Source of the DNA: Metellina segmentata | Lineage: Eukaryota; Arthropoda; Arachnida; Araneae; Tetragnathidae | DNA length: 64,000 nucleotides | Assembly (NCBI GenBank): GCA_947359465.1 | Contig: OX375880.1 | Location: 27,118,548 to 27,182,547 of the forward strand | Direction: 5' to 3' | Shown: in pieces, positions 11,305-23,300 of the stretch | How positions within the stretch are numbered: position 1 is the first letter of the stretch | Layout: the number at the start of each line of letters is the position of its first letter | Translations under genes and position numbers: made by a program | Notes under the pieces: generated by a model | Databases searched by the model: none | The model's input: the letters and a program-made list of their open reading frames with translations, nothing else | What the model was told of the DNA's origin: nothing

Positions 11305-14300
11305 GTAAGTATTGATGTTCCATGTTGCATATCTGATAATTGTATTTTGTATGAAACTAGGAGTTCTCCTTTAAAATAAATTACATAGTTCTCTGTTCTA
11401 ATCAATTAAATTTTGTATCGTTAGTAACAGCTTAGTTTTTGTAACAACTTACAGATGTCAGCAACAAAATAATGATTCTATGTTCATTGGAAATGGGAAG
11501 AGAGGAAATTTTCTTTAAAACTTAACAGGAATAAAAAAAATTGTTACTTAGATTGCAAAATATAAATGTAACAACCATTTGATATATTGCGCTTGGAAGG
11601 TAGGAAAATGAATGATGTACTAATGAAGGATGATGTGGTAAGGATTGAGAAAAATGTGAGAAATAAAATAAATTCATATTAAATTTAACAAAATAAAACT
11701 TCAAATTATATGGAACAATCGATGATAAATCTAGAGATGTGAGCAGAGAATATATATTCTCAAAAGAATATTCTCCATAAATTGAACTTTGGACAATATT
11801 CAAGAATTTTCTGTCTAAAGCCTAATTTTACTAGAAAATTGTAATCGGTTTAAATATATTGACTGCAGAAATAAACATGAAGCTTATTTCATTCACAATA
11901 TATATAACACGCTATGCAACAAAAACACTAATTTACAATGCCTAACATAATTTTTTATGTATAACTATTCTTCCTTATGAACTAAGTTACATATTAAATA
12001 ACACTTACACTATTAATTTTTATTATTGATGAATGTATTAAAATTTTTGGAGATTTTTCATCCATAGGAAATATATTTAGTGTTTGATTTGTAGCAGTAT
12101 ATAAAGCTAGATTTTTACTTTTGCAAAAGCAATTTTTTACTTAAAAAAAAAAAAAGGTTTTTCTAGACAATAAACATTAAATAAAATGTTAATATAAAAA
12201 AATTCTCTACAGAAAATCACAAATTATAATCTGTTTCTGCATCATTTTACTAAAATCAGAAATCGAGTAGTTTTGAGCCTAAAATGTGTTCATTTTTTGG
12301 AGGAATTTAGAGGTTTTTTCAGTTTTATGAGTTGGCAATAAATACTGCCCCGAAGCCTCGTTTCCCACCAATACAGTTCTCCATTTTCTGGATTCTTTTT
12401 TTACAGAGAAATGCTTAAATAGCTAGTTAATTGAAAATTTATCAAAAGATATGGCTTATATGGTAAAAAAACTTACGAAACCAAAAACTTTTGCTTTCTT
12501 TGGATAATTTTGTTGAAAACAAGAGATGGAACTTTTTGTCCTTTTCCCACTCTTGGCCTGTTTTTAGGGTTAAATGTACATGAAAGAGAGGAGCCAGGCT
12601 ATTCAACAATTTGTTCAAGAAACGTTTTTCCCCATTCCTCAGGGTTTAACTACTCCATTTTTACCTAGCTTGTTATGTACCTCAATATTGACACTGTATT
12701 TTGTATGAGGTATTGGCATCGATGCCCGCCCACTTCTCCATTTTATTCCTTCTCTTCAATAAGTGTAATCTTTATTTGCATTGCTGCCTGCATTTTTTTT
12801 GGCTGAAACAGTATATTTTTGCTCTTAGCAGAAAGCAATTCCAAGAACTATTCTAAAGGGGGTTTATCTACTTTTATCTTGCTTTCATTTGAATGATCAT
12901 CATACTGGTTGAGGTACTTGAAACAGATCGCACTTGAGCTGCTAATTCTAAAGAAACAGACTAATTTGGAAATGCATATGGGTGCAAATAAAAATGAGTT
13001 ATATATTGAAATATATCTGAAGAGTATTGTATGTGTGTACTGTATTGTTATAAGAATTGGAAAACTGATGCCTTTGTGTTACTTATTGATTATTTCAGCG
13101 TACGAAACTTTTCGTTGGACATTTACCGGATGGTTGTACAAATGAAGAACTTCAAGTTTTATTTGAGAAATATGGAACAGTAAAGGAATGTGATGTCATC
13201 AATAAGTATGGATTTGTGGTAAGCTATTTTTTCATATTTTATGTATATTAAAGTGCATCAAATGCCCCATGTTTTTAAAAATTTCATGGAAATGGGTGTC
13301 TTTATGTTATTTTTAGTCGTAATGCTAAAAAAAATATAGGTAAGAGTTTTGAAAAATTGAATAACATCTATGTGGTCCTCCGGTCCCAGGAATGTGCAAT
13401 AAAAATGGAAATTCTGAAAACAAAGCATCATGAGTAAAAAAGAATTTTAACTTATATTCCAATGAAATTATGCAATTAAGATTGTTTTGTGATATAATAA
13501 AAGAATATATTATCCTATACTACTAATTTTCAAATTTCAATTTAATTCATACAAGTACTCAATTTAAGATTCAGTCAATTTTTGCCGTTTTCGTAGATTT
13601 TCCTGTGTTTGTTGATCTTGTTCGACGACCTGCAGAACATTTTGGTAGTGATTTTCACATTTTGCTGATTGTATGAAATCTGTACTTACATTGACCCCTA
13701 GTTCTGCACAGTCATTGACAACATACGATGCTTGCAACTTTGTGAATGATGTGGTATAGGATGCAGAACTTGACCATTCTGAAACATCTTCTATTAAAAA
13801 ATTTGAGTCGAGTTCAAGCAGATGAAATAAAAACCAAGAATTTGCTCCAGCTAAGTCAGAAAGAGTTGTATCTAGAATGAGATTTTTTGGAAAGTGGGTT
13901 TTCCAGAATCCATGCCATATCTACCTTGCAATTTAAAAGCAGTATTGGTGAAATTTGGTTTTGTCTAGCATTGCATTAGTGATCGCTTTTCGTTCTTGTG
14001 GTAGAACTTTGTTGCTCCAAAGGGCAAGTGAAACCATTTCTTCTGTATGATGCCAGTAGTGGTTTTCAAAGGCACTGATTGCACTCTTAGATATTATGAG
14101 ATAGACAGTATTGTACTCTGTAAGAGAATGAAGCATTTGTAGGTCGTTCCAAGGGGCATTTATGGACAGAATTGCAGGTTATCCACCAGGTGATGTAGGT
14201 AAGAGTGACAAAGTTAGCAAAGTCACGCAGTTTGGCAACCTGTTTTGAAGTTATTGGAACAGCAGGTAGCTGCTGTATTTGCTTTTCAAGAATGCATATT

Positions 14301-17300
14301 TTAACTGTATAACAATTTGACCATCCAACGCGCTTTGTGCTTAGCTCCTGGTCAGTTTAATTTTACGGCTTGTGTAATATTGGGAAAGTCTAGGTACCTA
14401 ATGTACCTAGCTTTATGAGCACATCTTTATGAACTCCATATAGTCATCTCTGTTTTTTCCAGAATCGATGACAGATTTTGTTATCTGGATCGCATTGCCT
14501 CTAAAACCATCAACTATGCTTCTTGCTTGTACATTCACTGACTTTGAGTCAAAAGGTTCCAATTCACTATCATAATATTCAAGATCAAAATTGTCACGAA
14601 ATTGCTTAAACAAGGTTATTTCTGGTGACTGAAAAAACAGAACAAAAAGAATTGGTATTGTAACTTTTTACAGGAAATGGAACATTTCGAGATTGGGGAC
14701 AAACTGATTTGTTTCTAGAGGGGCATTTGATGCACCCTAATGTATATGTAGTCGCGAAAAAAACGAACCGCCTTCTTTATTGTGAACACTATTTATATGA
14801 GAGCAAATTCAAAAGGGAATAATGTCATGGAAAACTCCTTTTTATTCCTGTCATCTGGATGAAAAAAATACCTTCTTAATTTTGCTTTTTAATGTAGGAA
14901 ATTTCCAAATGCTGCCAAGTTTGGCATTTGGTACCATGTTGGGACAATTTATGAACGACGACATTGGAATCAGATTGAGGATTTGCCAGAAAAATGGGCT
15001 TTGGTTAAATTTTGACTTTGGAAAACATGGATTTCATGAATATTTTGAAAGAACTAAAGTCAGAAAGGTGTTATTTATATATTTCTAGCTTTAGTGGAAC
15101 TGCCAACTTGAGATTTTTATGGAATTTTGGTCAATACTAAGTAAAACATAATTTTGTATTTGTGCTATGTTTTGCATTTTTTTCAATTGTTATTAAAATA
15201 TCTCTTATAATTTCAATTTGTTGCGTTCGTTTTGAACTTTGGTATTGGTTTTTATGTCTAATTCTTCCAGAGTTTTTCTCATGTTGGTTGGCTCAGGTAT
15301 GCAAAATTCTGTCAACAAACGGTTTGTACTTGGGTACTTCACCCAGAAATAATTGTCAATCCTGAATTATTGTTTTTTGATAAAGAATGCTTTCCTACCT
15401 TTTAAAAGATTCTTTTTAAAAAAGGCTAACAAAAGGAAATGTTTTGAACTTAACTTTTCTCTCACTGGAGCAAGAAAATGGACAGAATTTACCCTTATCA
15501 ATTTTAGTACTCAAATTAATTTATTCATATTTTAGGCATTTATTCCAAATGTGTTAGATAAGGCTTTGTAATCAATAGGATCGGTTGATGTAAATATCTT
15601 TATAATATAATCAGTTCAGTAATAGAAATAAAATATATATTATAATTTTCTTTTTGAAAATTGCATTGAAATACCTATTATTACCCTTTTTATTATTTTG
15701 AATTCTTAGTTACCCTATTTAAATTTATTGATCAAATATTCTTCATTTCAGATCTGTTTAAAATTTCTAAAATGTTGTGATTAAAACACCAAAATATATG
15801 TAACACTTAAAAAATAATTTTATGACAATTTTTGTTGCAATTTAAAAGATATTAAGATTTAAAATATATTTTCAGCATATGAGCACACCCGAAGAGGCTG
15901 AAGATGCTATTAAAGCTCTTAACAACTACAACTTCAAGGGTTCCTCTTTGAGCGTTGAAGTAAGTTATGTTTCATACAGAAAGTGTGCTACTTACTATTT
16001 TCATTTTTTGAAATGTTAATATGCAGGAAAAACATGATTTATTGAATTAATTCTTAAAATGAATTTTGAAAATTTTATATTATTTAAAATTTCCTTAGAA
16101 TAGAGTCCCTTGTATTGGGGCTAAACTTAATTAACAAATTATAGTAAGAATTTGAAATATAGTATATAAGTAATAAATTATAAGTACTGTCAGTATCGGT
16201 TATATGATCAGCTCAGTGGTCCAGAAAAATCAGACCATATAAGCGGGGTCACCATATATGCAGAACAATACTACACTATTTAATTATGGCAGGGTTATAT
16301 TCACCTATCATAATATAGTGTTCATAAACAAATAATTAAACTTTTAAGAACATTTAAAAAATTAATTCTATTAAACGAGTTCTCTGGAGCGACGAATCAA
16401 TGTTCACTCTAACATTTGGATGGCAGGGTCTGGAGAATGCCTCCTGCCAGAATGCATTGTGCCCACAGTAAAGTTCGACGGAGGTGGAATTATGGTCAGG
16501 GGGTGTTTCTCCTGGTGTGGACTGGGACCCTGGTCCAAATTCATGGTAAGCTCAATGCCGAGGCCTACTGCACTACACTGTTAAGTATTCCTTACTTTTC
16601 TTCCCCCCCCCCCATTTTTCACCTCTGAAACAAAGAATTCTGTCTGGCCAGATCTGATAAAAAAGTCTGCATTCATCAATGTTGAACACCTTGGTAGATT
16701 CATATCTTTCTAGGACTTTTCTTCTTCTGGTCATTTCCTGTGTTGCTCCCCGCTTCAAGACATGTTACAACAATTACTATTTTTCAACATAAAAACTCCG
16801 ATAACCTCATTGAAAAGATTAAAAAACGACTGTATAGCAGATAACCAGGAAAATAAAATGACTATATAAACGGTGCGCGTTAACACATGTTCCCTATTAA
16901 GTTAGACAGGACTTTAGAAAGCTGATCATATAAGCAGGGTGACCTTATACAGGGTGGTAACAGAACCGGGAAATCAGGATATTCTCAGGAAACTTTTTAA
17001 TTCTGGAAAAATCGGGGAAAATTTCCAAATTTTACAAAAAATCAGGGAAATTTTGACAAATTAAACGGCTACCATTATCGTTTATTTAGAGATGCATTAT
17101 TACGAGTGCTTTTGAGAATCTAATAAATCGTATTCGCCGAAATTGTAATTGGAATAAAGAACCATGGCATCGTAATTTTTAAACCGCGGAAACCGCCTTC
17201 GTCGCTTTTTTCGCGGCCACAGTGGTCGCCGTGAGGCAAGCAATGCAACTGGTGGTATACAATTTGAAATTTGTGTAACTAATGATGTTTTTTGTGTATT

Positions 17301-20300
17301 AAATTAGTTATTTTTGTTTGCAATTACATTTTTGTAGACCTTTTTATGTATATTTGCAGTTGGTTTTGATGAATAGTATGATAATGTAGGGTCAGGTGTA
17401 AAAAGTTCATAATCAAAATATTTTGCATTTTTTCTCCATTTTTTTCAATTGCAATTAAAAGAGTTCCATTAAAGGTTCCAATCCTAACAATAACAATTAA
17501 AATATGTGTAGAGAAAAAATACAAAATATTTGTGGAGAATGCTCCTTTTACACCCTCTGATCTTAAATATTTAAAAATAGTGTTGTGTGGATACTGTATA
17601 TCGATACCAATCACGGATCACATTTCTTAAGGTATCTGACTACGTTCGGAGTGCTTTTTTTCAAAAAAGTGTCCAAATAGGTTTTTTTTTCTTTTTATGA
17701 TAAAATACTTTATAAAAAGATAATACAAAACAAAAATTTTCTTAAAAGTATGTATATATTTTTTTTAACTGGCGAAAATTGACAAATTTAGGTCAAAAAG
17801 GACGAAAACGTCAAAGCCCATAACCTAAAATCATATCACTACAACTACACAAGATTTTTTGTCAAGTCTCGTAACAATATGATCTAGCGCCTGAGCTAGG
17901 ATAATTGCAATATTCCTCTCCAGTCATGATATATAGTGCATAACATAGAAAGAACATGAAAATTTCAAATTTTTCCTAACGACACTACAGTGAAATGACT
18001 CTAAAAAATTTTCCTTTCAACATACAACTTATATCCTAGCTCGGGATCTTCAAAACGAATATAAAAAGCCATGGAAAAAAAATTTATTAAAAAATTTTGA
18101 ATACACTTTGAGTTATTATCTTTGTTGTGCAAAGATTTTATTGAAAATCACGTTCTGAGAAAAACGCATTTAAAGATTTTTTTAAATAATTTACAAATCA
18201 GCTTTCACGATTAATTCAAATGAATAGATCTCCACTTCTATTGATCGTAGAAACAAAATAAAAACTGTTTTGGAAAGAAAAAGTCTAAATTTTTATAATA
18301 TTAAATAAAACGAAATACAAAATTTTGGTCAAAAATGGACTTTTCAACATAGTCAGATACCTTAAGAGAATTGTTAAAGCATGGAAATTTTTGTGAAACT
18401 ATCAGGGAAATCATGGAAATATCATGTAACTTTTCTTCAAGGATTTTGTTGCCACCCTGTTATAACAGGTGACCATATAGCCGGTACTGAGTGTATAAAG
18501 AAGGACAAAAAGACTAAGTTAATTAAATCTTATTTACTGTGTTCAGTTGTACTGTAAGCATGGAGACATTTTATTATTAATTTTGCCTGATGTATGTTCA
18601 CAACTAATTGTATGATAAACTAAAACTTCCTTTTAGCAATCAAAAAGCAAATTGCATCATGAACCAGGCGCACCCGGACGAGCCAAGGGAGGCATGCCCA
18701 GGTATAAAATAATTCTTGCAATTATATGAGACTTTACTTCAAACTACTTTTTAACCCACTGCTAGTCACACATTGGTCTTTCCCCCGCATGTGTGGGCTT
18801 TTTCTGTTGTACCTCCCTGCCCTTTCAAGTAGAGAGGAGTGCCATTGTGTAACTGACCTTCGAAGTGTCTTCTAGCCCTTCTCCCGTTTGGTTACATTCT
18901 TGCAAAATTTCCGGATGTCTTGTGTCCGAAAGAGAAGCTCGGTCACACTGGCCGTTTCGCGCCAACTGACGCCAGTCGAAGTTTGTTGGCAAGCACGCGT
19001 TTGTTTCTTTGCGTTGTTGCGGTGCAGTGTTGTTAGCATTTCAAAAAGGAAATGTGTTTGGTGTAGGTTTTATGCATGATAAGAAACTCCTTTTAAAAAA
19101 TCCTATCACTTATTTGAACGAAAGCACAACCCGACTGGTTTTTTACCAGAAGAACATATCACTTATATAGCAAACTGTCTAAATCAGAAATACAAGCTCA
19201 GAGAATAACACACCCCATACGGCAGCACGTTTGCCGATGCACATTGGGACAAATAGCCACTGATCCAACAAAATGTCTGACTGTTTCAGGAGCTCTTTAG
19301 CTTTATGATGAATTAGAAGATGATGATTTGAGTGATGATGGAAGTATCTTCTTTAGAAGACGTATTAACCCTTCTTTGCATAATTTTTTCTTTATTGGTG
19401 AAATAAATCAAGGTGATATAATTCATGTTCAAAATTATAGGAAAAATGGTTAAAAAAATCTTAGTATATATTTATAGTATAAATTTAGCAAAAAACAATA
19501 GGATGGTATCATGTGGTATTTTTTAAATGAAACGCAAACGTTTTCAGAAATTGCTCTAAAAATAACAGAAAATGGCTAAATCAGAAATACAAGCTTAGAG
19601 AATAACACTCCCCATACGGCTCATTTGCCGATGCACATTGGGACAAATAGCCACTGATCCAACAAAATGTCTGACTGTTTCCGAAGCTCTTTAGCTTTAT
19701 GATGAATTACAAGATGATGATTTGAGTGATGATGGAAGTATCTTCTTTAGATGACGTATTAACTCTTCTTTGCAAGATTTTTTCTTTATTGGTGAAAAAA
19801 TCAAGGGGATATAATTCATGTTCAAAATTAAAGGAAAAATGGTTAAAAAAATCTTAGTATATATTTAGCAAAAAACAATAGGATGGTATCATGTGGTATT
19901 TTTAAAATTAAACGCAAACTTTTTCAGAAATTGCTCTAAAAATAACAGACACACATGTTACAAACCTTTCTTCCACTCATTTTCACTTTTTTAGCAATAG
20001 AAACTCAAATATAATAAAACAAAATTAAAAAAGAAATCATACGTTTATTGCAACTACAACAAACAGCGGAATGACAACTTCAAGTTCGTTTTACTGATAG
20101 TGACACTTGCTTATTTTTGACAGCTATGTTTTTTTTTATGCAATGGACATTAAAAAGGTATCCAGACACGGTCAACTTAAAGTGAACTTGTTCTTTTATA
20201 TAATTTTTGGGCATTCAATGTTATGATGGAAACTTCCACCATTATGCAAAGAAGGGTTAACGCCTGTTAGCAAGGAAGGTGATGATTTAAGTGATGATGG

Positions 20301-23300
20301 ATGAAGACATATTAATGCCTGTTAGTGAGGAAGAAGATGATGATTTAAGTGATGATGGAAGTATCTTTACATATTAATGCCTGTTAGTGAGTAAGAAAGT
20401 GATAATGGAAGTATCTTCTTTAGAAGACATATTAACGCCTGTTAGTGAGGAAGAAGATGAAATCTTTCACAAAAAAGATGTTACCAATGCCCAAAAAGAT
20501 GTCGCCAATGACGACAAGGGTTAGAATAAAGACATTTTTCTAGGGAAAGATAAAACTGAGTGGAGGAAAAACCACTAGACTGAATTGTTGGCATAGTAAG
20601 CATAACATTGTGTCACATTTGCCTGGTGTACAACCATCTGCTTGGGACTCTAAAACTATCTTAAAAGCATGAGGATTATATTTTCCAGACTATTATCAGC
20701 AAAATGGTTGATTGCAGAAACTGTTACACTAAAAAGCGACGAGAGAAGTTTGCTAGAGGAAAGAGACTAAAAAACTTGCTACTAAACATGAACTGATGGC
20801 AGTACTAGGCTTGTTGTACATTTCAAGTGTAATGAAATCATCACTTCAAAACATATCAGATTGATGGGAAGATGATGGAACCAGAGTAGATATTTTTCAT
20901 GCTATCTCTTTCAAAAGATTTAGATTTCTATTGAGATGCATTAGATTTTATGATTTGGATACAAGAAAAGAGGGACGTCGTCTAGACAGACTTGTGCACG
21001 TATATACGAGAGGTATTCTTCGAATTCATATTGGTATGCAAGAAACACTTGACTCTGCGAATAAGATGTTAGAAAAGTTTAAAGCTCAATGTGTGCGTAT
21101 GCAAATACGTATGTAAATTCACTTTATACTTAATTACAATTAAATATTTATTATGTAATTCATGACTAATTATTTAAAATTTATTTTAAGTATATAATTT
21201 TTCATAAAAATGTATGTTCATTTATTAAACTTTAAAATTTAATTTTAAGAATTTATACATTTGCCTGAATAAGAATTTATACATTTATACATAAGACTGC
21301 CATAGCGATTTATGTTTGAAAAACAATTTTTCAAAATACTTTTTATTGATAATTATCCATAAAAGTGTGTGGTTGTTCCAGAAACTATTCCAATCTGATA
21401 TAAAAAATTGTTTGGTTGAAAAGACCAGCGTGCCTACTCACATTACAAAAGTAGTGCGACTAACTGCGAGTTAAAGAAGCGAACCTTTCTTCCATTAAAA
21501 ATTTTGGTTCATTTTTATATTTTGAGGCCTATATTATAATCAGATGAAAATCTGATTTACAAATATCTACATTTAGTATTTTATTTTTTAATGCCTATTT
21601 TGGAGGGAAGGGTCATATTTTCTGGTCATCAAAAATTTCGTTTTAGGGATATCCAGAATGTGGGAAATCTTTACTAATTCTCATCATCACTTAAACTGAC
21701 CAACAAAATATAATTTAGTTTTACTTGCTTGTTTGTAGTTTGAGAATTGCCTAACTGGAGTATGGTTTATTTGCAATATGCTTTTTATCAGCAAAACTTT
21801 GTAAAAATTTATTTGAATTTGCTCTAAATTGACTATTTTCTCATAAATTCACAACACTTAGCTACTGCTTTATTTCCTGTCTTATTTTAAATGTTCAAAT
21901 AACTGCTTGAAAAGATGCTCAACCCATAAATTTGCACATCATTAATGCACATGTAAATAATGAATGCTAATTATTTTTGCTTACACATTTTTAATCAAAC
22001 ATTTTTTTTAGTTTGAATGCTACTGGTGGGTTTTCCCATCTTGTATTTTGACTGTTTTCCTTCCTGCATATGTTTACAGTAGATATAATTGTTTTCAGAG
22101 GTGGACGCAATGAGGGAGGTAGATTTGATGGAGGTAGACCACCCCGTGGCGGTTATTCCAACGGCTTCCAGAGGTTTGAGGGACCACCCTTTGGCGGAAA
22201 TCGAGGAGGTGATTACTATGACCGCTATGGAGATGGCATGAGTCCCAGAATGAGACCCTATCCCATGCCTTATGATCGCCATCCCATGGGGATGCCCAGA
22301 GATGAGTATGCGTACCGTCCGTCGCCTTATTCTGTGCCTTCACGGGACCCTTACGCAAGACCTGCGGCTCCTCTACCACCGCGAGATCTGTACGAGAGAA
22401 GAGCAACTGCCTATCCTTCGTCCAGTGATTATCTCTATTCTCGACGTTCTCCTCCGTCGCAGATGCCATCCTCCACCAGGTAAGACTGGACATGAATTGG
22501 ACAGGGAAATCAGGAATTCTCAAAAAAACTTTTTAATTCTGGAAATCTCAGGAAAAATTTCCAAATTTCACAAAAAAAACGGGGAGTTTTTTAAATTTTA
22601 ATTAAAACGTCAAATATTGTCGTTTGTCCTGTTTAGAGATGCGCGATTACAAGTACTTTTGAGAATCGAATAAACCGTATTCACCGAAATTGTAATTAGA
22701 ATAAAGAACACTAGCGTCGTAATTTTCGAACACCGCGAAAACTGGAGCGTCTCAACGCCGTGAGGCAAGTGGTACAACTTGTAACATACAATTTGTGTAA
22801 CAATGAGGTTTTTTTTTGTGCATTCAATTAATATTGTTTGCTTGCAATTACATTTTTGTAGATTTTTTTGGTAAAGCTTTAATCTACGTTTATAGTGGTG
22901 TAACGGCCTTGGCGCACTTCTAAATTTGCCAAGGTATTTACTACAAATGAACCAATGAAATCAAACGACAGTTTAACGAATTTTGAAAGAACAGAATACT
23001 AGTCCTGCGTGGCCAGCACATCATTGCCAGTGACAGTTCTTTATGTGGGGTCAGGTGTGACCATTGCTCGCTAACCCCCGGTGATTGCTACGAATACATT
23101 TTGGAAAGCAAACCAAACGGGAATTTGTAGTCTATTGGATAACAGCCATCATGGTGTTGCCCGTGGTGTTGGTTTGGAAATTCGTAGCCTATTGGAATGA
23201 ATTCACTGCAAATTCCAGTTTGATTTGCTTTGCAAACCAAATTATGAATATTAGGAACTATGGTTTGCTTCGCAAATTGGATAGCAGCCATAATGGAGTT

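Larger units (their letters stand above)
16191..18489 (-). mobile_element. Tigger/pogo-type relic interrupted by nested insertions
   Basis: Imperfect inverted ends of about 20 bp: CAGTATCGGTTATATGATCA on the left and the complement of CAGTACCGGCTATATGGTCA on the right, typical of Tigger-like elements. The only transposase piece is at 16758-16573 on the minus strand. Inside lie a Tc1 fragment (16378-16572) and a complete CAGGGTGG element (16950-18459) that itself holds a TTAA MITE. Confidence 0.6.
18751..21120 (+). pseudogene. Broken piggyBac-type transposase gene in intron 4
   Basis: A possible terminus TTAACCCACTGC lies at 18751. From about 19270 the plus strand reads [20 protein letters not shown], then an acidic repeat, then [27 protein letters not shown] and [16 protein letters not shown]. 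Later pieces are [49 protein letters not shown] and [10 protein letters not shown]. This is the order of a piggyBac (PGBD) transposase up to the first catalytic Asp. The residues where TVDE is expected read SAN, and many stops and frameshifts break the frame. The part with the remaining catalytic residues is missing. A TTAA MITE (19369-20256) splits the N-terminal region. Confidence 0.75.

Noticed and set aside
14822..15088. 88-codon plus-strand frame in intron 2 of the RRM gene
   Set aside because: No motif, AT-driven codon use, no exon borders in phase with the gene.
18888..19079. 63-codon frame in a GC-richer patch in intron 4
   Set aside because: No recognisable product; probably the left non-coding end of the piggyBac-type relic.
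22095..22523. 142-codon minus-strand frame and alternative plus-strand frames over exon 5
   Set aside because: Shadows of the GC-rich RRM-gene exon 5.
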